Assembly (NCBI GenBank): GCA_946186175.1 | Contig: CAMHMG010000010.1 | Location: 1 to 23,837, forward strand | Direction: 5' to 3' | DNA length: 23,837 nt | Origin: an uncultured Clostridia bacterium | GTDB lineage: Bacteria; Bacillota; Clostridia; Lachnospirales; Lachnospiraceae | In this document: positions 17,439 through 23,837 of the stretch, one piece after another | Layout: each line of letters begins with the position of its first letter | How positions within the stretch are numbered: the stretch's first letter is position 1 | Notes under the pieces: model-generated | Database searches by the model: none | Told to the model about the DNA's origin: nothing | What the model saw: only the letters and a program-made list of their open reading frames with translations | Made by a program: the position numbers and the translations under genes

Positions 17439-18259
17439 TACTGTGTAAGACACAGCCTGCGAAAACTTCATATATATTTCCAAACACTAAGATAGAGGTG
17501 TTCTCATATGAAGAGCTATGCTATTACATATACAATAATATGGCTTTGGTGTCAGAAGAGCATATTGGAGTTCCATTTATCCAGTGGGTTAGAAACGAGC
17601 TGAAGCTTAAGGAGCTTGCAGATAAGCTTGTCCGTACTAAGGAGAAGGAGGGCAGTGACCTTACTGATATCCTTACGGTAATCCTGACGTATAAAGAGTA
17701 TTATTCTATTGATGAGGTAAAGGAATTCATTTTGCAGCGGGAGCGCATGAAAAATATGCCTTATGAGAAGACTAGAAAATTACAGGCGGATGGTTTCCTT
17801 AGATATCGCAAATACATCAAAGCACTTTCTATATATGACGAGATATTAGAGAAAAATCCGGATATGAATGATATCAAGCTTAAGGCTTCCATTTACCATA
17901 ACAGGGCGGTTGCATATGCTAATAATTTTGAACTTGCTCCGGCACTTGAATCATACAGAAAGGCTTATGAGCTGACAGGTAATAGAAAGTCTCTGTATGA
18001 GTATCTTCTGTTGCTGGCTACAATGAAGGACAAGAGTGAGATTGAAAGAGTAGCGAAGATATACGATGCGGAAGGTATGGTTGAAGATATATATTATGCA
18101 ATATCTGATGCACAGAAGGATGTTGTGGGTTCAATGGATTATCACCGATTAGAGAAGGCTATATTTCATTATGAGAAGAATAACCTGACAGATTTTTCAA
18201 AACAATTAGATGTCGTTATAGAATCCTTGAAGACGGAATTTCGTAGTCAGATGGAGTAA
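17426..18259 (+). CDS. TPR-like protein of the DUF5717/5716 operon
   Basis: A 277-residue soluble protein with no family I can name. Residues 121-146 (ADGFLRYRKYIKALSIYDEI...) and about 153-184 (SIYHNRAVAYANNFELAPAL...) have the spacing of small and aromatic residues typical of TPR helices, so two repeats are likely. The N-terminal 110 residues look mixed and helical. The start ATG 17426 lies inside the 3' end of the previous gene (13-nt overlap) and is preceded by AGGAGAG, so the two are translationally coupled. By analogy with TPR co-chaperones that bind Hsp70 proteins it may contact the DUF5716 product. That is inference only. Confidence 0.8.
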   Translation: MARVILCKTQPAKTSYIFPNTKIEVFSYEELCYYIYNNMALVSEEHIGVPFIQWVRNELKLKELADKLVRTKEKEGSDLTDILTVILTYKEYYSIDEVKEFILQRERMKNMPYEKTRKLQADGFLRYRKYIKALSIYDEILEKNPDMNDIKLKASIYHNRAVAYANNFELAPALESYRKAYELTGNRKSLYEYLLLLATMKDKSEIERVAKIYDAEGMVEDIYYAISDAQKDVVGSMDYHRLEKAIFHYEKNNLTDFSKQLDVVIESLKTEFRSQME

Positions 18260-18276
18260 GATTATAGAGGTTTATT

Positions 18277-19461
18277 ATGGGTTTTTTCGATACAGTTAAA
18301 GATATCTTTACCAAAACTGAAATAACAGAAGAGTCGTTTGAATACGAGAGTATCGATAGTTATCTTGCAAAGCAGAAGGCGAAGGAGACTCTCGGTATCA
18401 AGGATGATCAGGATGATGTTGCGTATAAATGTGACCAGATTATTGATGCCACATATCAGGTTGATGAACTTAAGGTGGAATATGATATGGTCACTTCTTA
18501 TTTTACGGATATCCAGACTATTGAGGCTCTTCCGAAGGATACGCGTATTGAGATCATGGAAGTGGCAAAGAAGATTGCTTATCTTGAAAGAGAGACCAAG
18601 GAGTTTCTTCATTCGGATGACAGGATAAGTGACTCGAATTTCCGAATGATCCAGCGAATGGAGAAAGATATTAATGAGGTTTTCGGTCGTCTTAAAGAGC
18701 TTGAGGATATGGATTCAAAAATCAAGCGCGATATGAAGCATCTTGAGGCGGAAAAGAATACACAGGAATTTTATCAGGATAGTATTGAGGAACAGCAGTC
18801 AAGACTGAGATTTTTTCTTATGGCCTTAGGCGGGGCTTCTGTGTTACTGGTCATTGCACTTGCGGTCATAGGTGTTGTGATGCAGGTTGATGTAATGCTT
18901 CCTGTACTTCTGATCATTCTTGTTGTGATGGTTATGTCAGCACTTTCTGTTGTGACCTACAAGAAAATGTCGTATGAATACAAGATGTCTGAAAAACGTG
19001 AAAACAGAGCGATAAGCCTGATGAATAAGGTTAAGATAAAGTATATCAATAATACATCTACACTTGAATACCTTTACAACAAATACAATATCAAGAGTCT
19101 GCGCGAATTAGAATACCTGTATGACCAATATACGATAATGGTGGATGAAGTGAGAAAGTTCCAAAAGAGCAGCGGAGATCTTCGGGAATTCTCCGACAGA
19201 CTGTCAAAACTGCTCTTTTCTCATGGCGTGAAGGATCCTGACATATGGGTGAAACAGACACCGGCGCTTATTGACCCAAGAGAGATGGTTGAAGTCAAGC
19301 ACTCTCTTAATGTGAGAAGGCAGAAGCTTAGAGAGCAGATAACTTATAATGAGAATCTTAGGACTGCCGGTCTTAAGGATATTGAAGAACTTCTTAAACG
19401 GGATCCGGATCTGCGTGATCAGGTAAGGAAAGAGTTAGATGTTTATCATATAAGATTATGA
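18277..19461 (+). CDS. Two-TM coiled-coil membrane protein of the DUF5717/5716 operon
   Basis: A 394-residue protein of unknown family. Residues 85-178 are highly charged and heptad-like (coiled coil). Two closely spaced hydrophobic segments, about 179-202 and 206-228, form a membrane hairpin separated by QVDVM. Residues 229-394 are again charged and helical. With so short an outside loop, both long arms probably face the cytoplasm. There is no signal peptide. It starts 17 nt after the TPR-like gene with AGAGG upstream and is the last member of the packed operon. It is the natural candidate for anchoring the other three proteins to the membrane (inference). Confidence 0.8.
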   Translation: MGFFDTVKDIFTKTEITEESFEYESIDSYLAKQKAKETLGIKDDQDDVAYKCDQIIDATYQVDELKVEYDMVTSYFTDIQTIEALPKDTRIEIMEVAKKIAYLERETKEFLHSDDRISDSNFRMIQRMEKDINEVFGRLKELEDMDSKIKRDMKHLEAEKNTQEFYQDSIEEQQSRLRFFLMALGGASVLLVIALAVIGVVMQVDVMLPVLLIILVVMVMSALSVVTYKKMSYEYKMSEKRENRAISLMNKVKIKYINNTSTLEYLYNKYNIKSLRELEYLYDQYTIMVDEVRKFQKSSGDLREFSDRLSKLLFSHGVKDPDIWVKQTPALIDPREMVEVKHSLNVRRQKLREQITYNENLRTAGLKDIEELLKRDPDLRDQVRKELDVYHIRL

Positions 19462-19567
19462 AGCCTGGCAAGGCGGAATACGAATGTTCAAAGGATTGTG
19501 GGAATCGTGAAGCGAAGGCGGAATCCGTATTGCTTCGAAGACTGGTAATGGAAAAGAGGAACAGAAA
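19462..19567 (+). other. Intergenic leader with direct and inverted repeats before the patatin gene
   Basis: AAGGCGGAAT occurs at 19470-19479 and again at 19515-19524. AATACG (19477-19482) pairs with CGTATT (19526-19531), and GAAGC (19509-19513) pairs with GCTTC (19532-19536). The two pairings overlap and could be alternatives. No poly-T follows, so this is not an evident terminator, and read-through from the upstream operon into the patatin gene is plausible. Confidence 0.4.
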
Positions 19568-20407
19568 ATGAGTGTTGGATTGGTACTTGAAGGCGGTGGC
19601 CTTCGTGGCTTGTATACGGTCGGAGTCTTGGATATCTTTATGGACAATGACATCAGGGTTGACGGAATTATAGGCGTTTCTGCGGGAGCTTTGTTTGGTG
19701 TGAATTATCCATCGAAGCAGAGAGGAAGGGGCCTTAGATACAATCTTAAGTATGCAAAAGATCCGAGATATATGAGCTTTCGATCGTTACTTAAGACGGG
19801 CAACATTGTCAATAAAGACTTTGCATATTATGAGGTGCCATTTAAATATGATGTGTTCGACGAGGAGACCTTTGAGAAATCAGGCGTTGATTTCTATGCG
19901 GTTGTTACTAACGTTGAAACCGGAAGGGCGGAATATATTAAGATCGATAATCTAAGAGAGCAGATGGAGGTGTTTAGAGCAACTTCATCAATGCCTTTGG
20001 TTTCTAAGATAGTTGAGGTAGACGGTAAGAAGTATCTTGATGGAGGTTGTGCAGACAGTATCCCTGTTAAGAAATGTATGGAGCTGGGATATGATAAGAT
20101 TGTTGTAGTATTAACGAGACCACTTGATTATCGCAAGAAGAAAGAAAACGGTACGTTAAATGCTTTGTGGTACCGCAAGTATCCGGAGTTTGTTAAGACT
20201 CTCAATAACAGACCTGATGATTATAACAGAACCGTTGAAGAGATAATTGAGCTTGAGAAACAGGGTAAGATATTTGTTATTCGTCCTTCCGAGACGGTTG
20301 CAATCAAACGTATCGAACATGATCCGCAGGTTATGCAGCAGATGTATGATCTGGGTGTTAAGGATATGAAGAAGCAGATGGAAGATCTGAAGAAGTATCT
20401 TGAATAG
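19568..20407 (+). CDS. Patatin-like phospholipase family protein
   Basis: A 279-residue Ser-Asp dyad lipid acyl hydrolase of the bacterial patatin group, cytoplasmic or membrane-associated, with no signal peptide. The oxyanion-hole motif GGGLRG is at residues 9-14, the nucleophile S38 lies in GVSAG (36-40), and the catalytic D158 lies in DGG (158-160). All key residues are intact. The start ATG 19568 has GAGG 9 nt upstream. It follows the four-gene operon on the same strand with a 106-nt structured gap and could be part of the same transcript. The TAG stop codon is the first three bases of repeat copy D. Confidence 0.9.
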   Translation: MSVGLVLEGGGLRGLYTVGVLDIFMDNDIRVDGIIGVSAGALFGVNYPSKQRGRGLRYNLKYAKDPRYMSFRSLLKTGNIVNKDFAYYEVPFKYDVFDEETFEKSGVDFYAVVTNVETGRAEYIKIDNLREQMEVFRATSSMPLVSKIVEVDGKKYLDGGCADSIPVKKCMELGYDKIVVVLTRPLDYRKKKENGTLNALWYRKYPEFVKTLNNRPDDYNRTVEEIIELEKQGKIFVIRPSETVAIKRIEHDPQVMQQMYDLGVKDMKKQMEDLKKYLE

Positions 20408-20449
20408 ATGATTGAGAAACTTTATTTTTAAAGAGTTGTGCAATTCACC
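20405..20449. repeat. Inverted-repeat element family 1, copy D (short form)
   Basis: The left end TAGATGATTGAGAAAC (20405) and the right end GAGTTGTGCAATTCACC match the family termini with a few substitutions. A central AACTTT/AAAGAGTT pairing makes the unit a hairpin of about 45 bp. The left TAG is the patatin stop codon, and the right end lies about 17 nt from the AAGGAG of the next gene. Confidence 0.6.
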
Positions 20450-20479
20450 GGTATTTTGAAGTGTTTAAGGAGAATAAGG

Positions 20480-20827
20480 ATGTCAGAGAAAAGAACATAT
20501 GTTGAGATAGAGAATAAAGATTCTTATGGAATCACCTGGTACGAACATGCGCAGGCGTATTATGGAAGCCACAGAGGAATGAGATTCCGTATAGCAAGGG
20601 AACCTATGGAGGATGTGGCACTTAAGCCTGCCGATAAGAAGGGAGAGGCAACATTTAAGATTATAATATGGCCGGAGCCATATAGTTTTGACAACACACC
20701 GGATGAGGAGAAAGAGACGGCGGAGTTTCCGTTTGATGATGCAGGAAAAGAAGAGATGATCAGGTGGCTTAATGAGCAGTACGTTAAGCAGTTTGACAGA
20801 TGGGAAGCTGTTAGGGCAAAGCATTGA
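20480..20827 (+). CDS. Small conserved-looking protein of unknown function
   Basis: A 115-residue soluble protein that I do not recognise. It is rich in aromatic residues (ITWYEHAQAYYGSHRGM) in the first half, has a central strand-like segment (ATFKIIIWPEPYSF) and an acidic stretch (NTPDEEKETAEFPF), and ends in an amphipathic helix with WLNEQY. There is no membrane segment or cysteine pair. The ATG at 20480 is chosen because AAGGAG lies 7 nt upstream; the open frame reaches back to a GTG at 20438 inside repeat copy D. It sits between the patatin and deoC genes, with gaps of 72 and 102 nt. Confidence 0.75.
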   Translation: MSEKRTYVEIENKDSYGITWYEHAQAYYGSHRGMRFRIAREPMEDVALKPADKKGEATFKIIIWPEPYSFDNTPDEEKETAEFPFDDAGKEEMIRWLNEQYVKQFDRWEAVRAKH

Positions 20828-20929
20828 GAGATTAGAGATTTAAAAGCAGACTTTTAGTGAAGTGTAACATAAGCAAAAGAGACATGTGCATGTACACTAT
20901 CACCGGGTAATGACAAGGAGGATAAGGAG

Positions 20930-21655
20930 ATGGAATTTTCAAAGTATTTTGACCACACTATTTTAAAGGCAGATGCATCAAGCGAGGATGTTAATAAGAT
21001 TGTAAGAGAGGCTATTCAATACAATTTCGCTTCTGTTTGCGTTAACAGCGCAAGAACAAAGCAGGTGTCATCAATGCTTATTGATACTGATATAGATGTA
21101 TGTACCGTGATTGGATTTCCACTTGGCGCAATGAGCACGATGGCTAAGAAGATGGAGACACTCACAGCTATTGAAGACGGCGCAACAGAGATCGACATGG
21201 TAATAAATGTAGGTGCTGTTAAAGACGGTGACTGGGATCTTGTAAAAGAGGATATTGAAGAGGTCAAAGAGGTATGTCGTAACAACACTACAGGACAGGA
21301 AGCAATCCTTAAAGTAATTATAGAGACATGTCTTCTTACAGAGGAAGAGAAGGTGCTTGCATGTGAGGTGTCTGTTGAGGCAGGAGCTGATTTTGTCAAG
21401 ACATCAACAGGGTTCTCTACAGGCGGAGCAAAAGTAGAGGACGTTGCTCTTATGAGAAAGACGGTAGATGCCAGGACTGCTGCACTTGAGAAAGAGACAG
21501 GCAAAACATGGCCGAGAGTAAGGGTTAAAGCATCCGGCGGTATAAGAGATTACGAGACAGCTAAGGCTATGATAGACGCAGGAGCGGACAGACTAGGAAC
21601 TTCGGCTACCATAGCAATAGTGGAGGAGCATGATAAATTAGTGCTAAAAAGATAA
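20930..21655 (+). CDS. deoC: Deoxyribose-phosphate aldolase
   Basis: A class I aldolase that splits 2-deoxyribose 5-phosphate into glyceraldehyde 3-phosphate and acetaldehyde in deoxynucleoside catabolism. It is a TIM barrel of 241 residues, full length. The Schiff-base lysine is K157 in FVKTSTGF, D89 (EIDMVINVGA) and K200 (VKASGGI) complete the catalytic set, and GADRLGTS is the phosphate-binding end. It has a strong AAGGAGG (20915-20921) 8 nt before the start. No other deo genes are adjacent, which is unusual for an operon context but not rare. The 102-nt gap upstream contains CATG-rich sequence (GACATGTGCATGTACAC) that could be an operator; I cannot assign a regulator. Confidence 0.97.
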   Translation: MEFSKYFDHTILKADASSEDVNKIVREAIQYNFASVCVNSARTKQVSSMLIDTDIDVCTVIGFPLGAMSTMAKKMETLTAIEDGATEIDMVINVGAVKDGDWDLVKEDIEEVKEVCRNNTTGQEAILKVIIETCLLTEEEKVLACEVSVEAGADFVKTSTGFSTGGAKVEDVALMRKTVDARTAALEKETGKTWPRVRVKASGGIRDYETAKAMIDAGADRLGTSATIAIVEEHDKLVLKR

Positions 21656-21707
21656 AAATTGTTGTTATAAATATTAATCTTAGTCAATATTTGAAAGAAT
21701 CTCAAAC

Positions 21708-21736
21708 GTATCTATGAAGCATAGCTGTATATATAC
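21708..21736 (+). repeat. Family 2 hairpin repeat, copy 3' of deoC (copy 2)
   Basis: This matches copies 1 and 3 at 27 of 29 positions, with changes only in the right arm (GT for GA and ATATATAC for ATAGATAC). It lies in the convergent gap between deoC and the SPFH gene, where it might serve as a 3'-end hairpin. No T-run follows. An AT-only hairpin, AAATATT/AATATTT (21669-21692), lies just upstream. Confidence 0.75.
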
Positions 21737-21778
21737 TCTCATAAATACATTGTTAGAGACTATCAGGTGTTTGGGTAA

Positions 21779-22717
21779 TCATATCTTTGCATGCCCGCAC
21801 AGAGGACACACGTTTTCGATGGTGTATGCACCACACACGCAACGCCATACACCGGCTTTGATAGCAGCTTCGTCTGTAATTTCAAAGAAGTCATAAGATT
21901 TTCCGGCAAGTGTAGCGGCATATTGTACATCCTGTACAAGCCCTATATCATTAGAGGTTATTGCGCTGATGGCAAGTGATACGATTTCAATTCCTCTGTT
22001 AGTATGCCATTTATCTGAAACATTTTCTTTAATTAATTCTGATAGTTTTTCGGTAAATGCCGGGAGTCCGCTTGGACGAACACCGGAATTAGTCAGTTTA
22101 TATACTGCATATTGAAGTGCGGTTTTCATTTCGGAGTCCATCTGTGAACTTAGGTATCGGTTGTTCCATCCCCGTTCACCGACCGACCCTGCAAACTTAT
22201 AGAAACGTGCGGGATCGGTTATTTTGTAGGAATATGTTCCGGAAATACAGGCACTGCTGTCTATGGATAATCCCGTTTTAGGATCTTTGATATGAATGGG
22301 AATTGGTCCTTCGGATTCAAGCGTCTTTCCCATTATCTCCTTCGTGTTGATCACATATACTCTGCTCGTTATTGGAGGAGCATCGCCTGCAAAGGTGAAT
22401 CTTCTGCCAAAATCCCTGGCAATACCCTTAAGTCCGGAGTGCTCAGAATCTTCAAATATATGTTCACCCGGTTCTTCAAAGACAGATATTACTTTACCCT
22501 GTGATACAACTATCGCAGCCTGACCGTCATTTACTGCTATAACCGATTTGTTGGATATTACATCATCATTTCCATTGTTACCACTGTTCTCCGAGGTGGT
22601 CTTATGTATTCGCATCATCAATGTATCGCCTTCTAAAGACGGACAATAGAAAAACTCTCTCCAGATATCCTGATACATTCCGTCTATTGATCCAGCTGCA
22701 GCTCGAATTATTCCCAT
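21779..22717 (-). CDS. SPFH-domain protein with C-terminal zinc ribbon
   Basis: A 312-residue protein of the SPFH (stomatin/prohibitin/flotillin) group, in the branch annotated as virion-core-protein-like or YdjI-like. Residues about 50-260 carry the SPFH-like strands and helices, with VIAVNDGQAAIVV near the start. The C-terminus has C293, C295, C304 and C307 in WRCVCG...CPLCG, a zinc ribbon. There is no N-terminal membrane helix, so it is probably a soluble or peripheral membrane scaffold. The start ATG 22717 has GAGGAG 7 nt upstream. It is convergent with deoC and divergent from the ABC ATPase gene. The family is often linked to envelope stress, but nothing here shows that directly. Confidence 0.85.
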   Translation of the reverse strand: MGIIRAAAGSIDGMYQDIWREFFYCPSLEGDTLMMRIHKTTSENSGNNGNDDVISNKSVIAVNDGQAAIVVSQGKVISVFEEPGEHIFEDSEHSGLKGIARDFGRRFTFAGDAPPITSRVYVINTKEIMGKTLESEGPIPIHIKDPKTGLSIDSSACISGTYSYKITDPARFYKFAGSVGERGWNNRYLSSQMDSEMKTALQYAVYKLTNSGVRPSGLPAFTEKLSELIKENVSDKWHTNRGIEIVSLAISAITSNDIGLVQDVQYAATLAGKSYDFFEITDEAAIKAGVWRCVCGAYTIENVCPLCGHAKI

Positions 22718-22739
22718 AGGTGCACTCCTCTCGTGTAGG

Positions 22740-22748
22740 ATTATAACA
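22740..22748 (-). promoter_or_regulatory. Extended -10 promoter of the SPFH gene
   Basis: On the minus strand TGT precedes a perfect TATAAT, giving TGTTATAAT, 22 nt before the start codon. A TTGACA (22779-22774) lies 28 nt further upstream, too far to pair with it, so this is read as an extended -10 promoter. Confidence 0.45.
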
Positions 22749-22787
22749 TTAAAGTAAAGATGTTCATGCTATTTGTCAATAATTTGT

Positions 22788-22816
22788 TTGTAGTTTGACG
22801 TTTTTTTGTGTATAAT
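22788..22816 (+). promoter_or_regulatory. Promoter of the ABC transporter operon
   Basis: TTGTAG (22788-22793) and TATAAT (22811-22816) are 17 nt apart. This leaves a leader of about 260 nt before the ATG at 23085. Confidence 0.55.
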
Positions 22817-22892
22817 AAAACTTATTGTTTTATACTTAAAATAAATTATGGTTATGACCGGTGCTTTATCAACTATATTTATTGCCTGTCGC

Positions 22893-22921
22893 GTATCTAT
22901 GAAGCATAGCTGAATAGATAC
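22893..22921 (+). repeat. Family 2 hairpin repeat, copy 3
   Basis: The 29-bp unit is identical to copy 1, with TGTCGC directly upstream in both. Here it lies in the sense orientation inside the predicted ABC operon leader, so plus-strand RNA would carry the hairpin with its GA/GA internal loop. Confidence 0.8.
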
Positions 22922-23006
22922 ATTTAAGGAAATATTAAGGTTTGACTATTAGAATGATAAGTATTGGATGGTATAGTTGCTAATTATTATGATGGAGTTG
23001 AAAATT

Positions 23007-23022
23007 GTCTGCTGAAGCAGAC
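23007..23022 (+). other. Leader hairpin 1 of the ABC operon
   Basis: GTCTGC and GCAGAC form a perfect 6-bp stem around the loop TGAA. No T-run follows, so it is not a simple terminator. Confidence 0.5.
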
Positions 23023-23037
23023 CTGAATCTGATGCTT

Positions 23038-23057
23038 AAGACTTGCGAGCGAGTCTT
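23038..23057 (+). other. Leader hairpin 2 of the ABC operon
   Basis: AAGACT and AGTCTT form a perfect 6-bp stem around TGCGAGCG, extendable by one T-G and one T-A pair. It ends 27 nt before the start codon, close to the weak ribosome binding site AAAGGCGG. Confidence 0.45.
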
Positions 23058-23084
23058 GAATTATTATGAAAGGCGGATATTATA

Positions 23085-23777
23085 ATGGATGATTTGATTG
23101 AAGTTTCGGATTTGTATAAGATATACAATCCGGGCGAGAACGAGGTGCATGCGTTGGACGGCGTGAGCTTTAAGGTGAATAAGGGAGAATTTGTCGCAAT
23201 AATCGGACACTCCGGATCAGGCAAATCAACCCTGATGAATATGCTGGGCTGTCTGGATGTACCTACATACGGAACCTACATATTAAATGGAAGAGATGTG
23301 TCGGATCTTACAGACAATGAGCTTTCGGAGGTCAGAAATAATTATATAGGATTTATATTTCAGGGATTTAACTTGATACCTAATCTGACTGCCATTGAGA
23401 ATGTAGAGCTTCCGCTTATATATCGCCATGTTGACAGGAATACAAGACACCGGCTTGCAAAAGAAGCTTTGGAGAAAGTCGGACTTGCTGAAAGAATGAG
23501 ACATAAGCCTTCGGAAATGTCAGGAGGACAGCAGCAACGTGTAGCGATCGCAAGGGCCATTGCGGCAGCACCGCCACTTATATTGGCAGATGAGCCTACG
23601 GGTAATCTTGATTCTAAGTCATCAAGAGATATTATGGCTATATTGAATGGACTTAATGAACAGGGTAACACAATAGTTCTTATTACACATGATGATGGGA
23701 TTGCGGCAAATGCAAAAAGAGTAGTCCGCATCATGGATGGTAAGATTGAGTCAGATACAGTAAGAAACTTTGATTAG
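23085..23777 (+). CDS. ABC transporter ATP-binding protein, MacB/LolD type
   Basis: A 230-residue nucleotide-binding subunit that hydrolyses ATP for a MacB/LolD/FtsE-type exporter or mechanotransmitter, acting at the inner face of the membrane. Walker A is GHSGSGKST (41-49), the Q-loop is Q93, the signature is SGGQQQR (146-152), Walker B is LILADE (165-170) followed by the family-typical PTGNLD, and the switch histidine is H202. The length is normal for the group. The ribosome binding site AAAGGCGG is weak and sits after two leader hairpins. The next gene begins 13 nt after the stop with a strong AGGAGG, consistent with a permease or adaptor partner. The exported substrate is unknown. Confidence 0.95.
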   Translation: MDDLIEVSDLYKIYNPGENEVHALDGVSFKVNKGEFVAIIGHSGSGKSTLMNMLGCLDVPTYGTYILNGRDVSDLTDNELSEVRNNYIGFIFQGFNLIPNLTAIENVELPLIYRHVDRNTRHRLAKEALEKVGLAERMRHKPSEMSGGQQQRVAIARAIAAAPPLILADEPTGNLDSKSSRDIMAILNGLNEQGNTIVLITHDDGIAANAKRVVRIMDGKIESDTVRNFD

Positions 23778-23790
23778 GCAGGAGGATATT

Positions 23791-23837
23791 ATGGACGAGA
23801 GAAATGAAAGCTTCATGGAATTAAAGGAGTCAGCAGG
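23791..23837 (+). CDS. Start of the gene downstream of the ABC ATPase, 3' end missing
   Basis: ATG 23791 follows AGGAGG (23780-23785) by 5 nt and opens a frame reading MDERNESFMELKESA to the window edge. A second in-frame ATG lies at 23815 without a good ribosome binding site. By position it is probably the permease or membrane-fusion partner of the ABC ATPase, but 15 residues are too few to identify it. Confidence 0.6.
   Translation, partial: MDERNESFMELKESA

Larger units (their letters stand above)
22718..23084. other. Divergent intergenic region with long structured leader for the ABC operon
   Basis: There are no genes here. It contains the SPFH promoter (22740-22748), the ABC promoter (22788-22816), family 2 copy 3 (22893-22921) and two leader hairpins (23007-23022 and 23038-23057). 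If transcription begins near 22823, the ABC leader is about 260 nt long, and most of the recognisable structure lies within it. Confidence 0.6.

Noticed and set aside
20841..20856. TAAAAG/CTTTTA hairpin as a terminator after the 115-residue gene
   Set aside because: The stem is 6 bp and almost all A-T, with no T-run after it. It is too weak to call.
22795..22816. TTGACG as the -35 box for TATAAT at 22811
   Set aside because: The spacing is only 10 nt. TTGTAG at 22788 gives the correct 17 nt.
9202..22921. Family 2 hairpins as a CRISPR array
   Set aside because: The three copies are kilobases apart with genes between them. There are no regular spacers and no cas genes.
23027..23061. Hammerhead-ribozyme-like core (CTGATG, stem, GAA) in the ABC leader
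   Set aside because: The required A after CTGATG is C, two extra bases precede the stem, and no stems I and III with a cleavage site were found. It is probably chance.

Overview
The window looks like chromosomal DNA from a member of the Lachnospiraceae (Clostridia). The evidence is the AT-rich, codon-biased Firmicute-type RNA polymerase genes, the strong AGGAGG-like ribosome binding sites, and a DUF5717/DUF5716 gene pair that I know mainly from this family. I cannot fix the genus. No rRNA, tRNA, CRISPR array, prophage or transposase gene is visible.

Layout. (1) 1-7073, plus strand: rpoB (5' end cut off by the window edge) and rpoC, ending in a strong hairpin terminator at 7120-7145. (2) 7293-12360, minus strand: an acyl-CoA synthetase, a HAD phosphatase, a small RelA/SpoT-type alarmone synthetase and a CobD/HisC-like PLP enzyme. 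They are separated by unusually repeat-rich intergenic DNA. (3) 12601-19461, plus strand: a tightly packed four-gene operon of unknown function, with genes overlapping or 17 nt apart, driven by a good sigma-A-type promoter at 12412-12440. (4) 19568-21655, plus strand: a patatin-like lipid hydrolase, a 115-residue orphan protein and deoC. (5) 21779-22717, minus strand: an SPFH/zinc-ribbon protein. (6) From 23085, plus strand: a MacB/LolD-type ABC ATPase, followed by the first codons of its operon partner.

The most interesting block is the four-gene operon. Its second protein (DUF5716 type) reads as a degenerate Hsp70. It has the actin-fold phosphate-1 strand, an adenosine-type LTGAGF motif and a C-terminal stretch resembling the Hsp70 beta substrate-binding domain, but the DLGGGT phosphate-2 loop is gone. 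It is encoded with a roughly 1200-residue protein (two beta domains, a long alpha-solenoid and a C-terminal beta/helical tail), a TPR-like protein and a two-TM coiled-coil protein. This suggests a membrane-linked chaperone-like or scaffold assembly. That role is inference from motifs and layout.

The second notable theme is small structured repeats. A family of inverted-repeat elements (termini TAGRTRATTGCRAAACTC) occurs four times. Two copies abut or supply the stop codon of the preceding gene, and three sit just upstream of a ribosome binding site. A separate 29-bp hairpin repeat occurs three times in the same orientation, with a tandem G-A/G-A internal loop that would be specific to plus-strand RNA.
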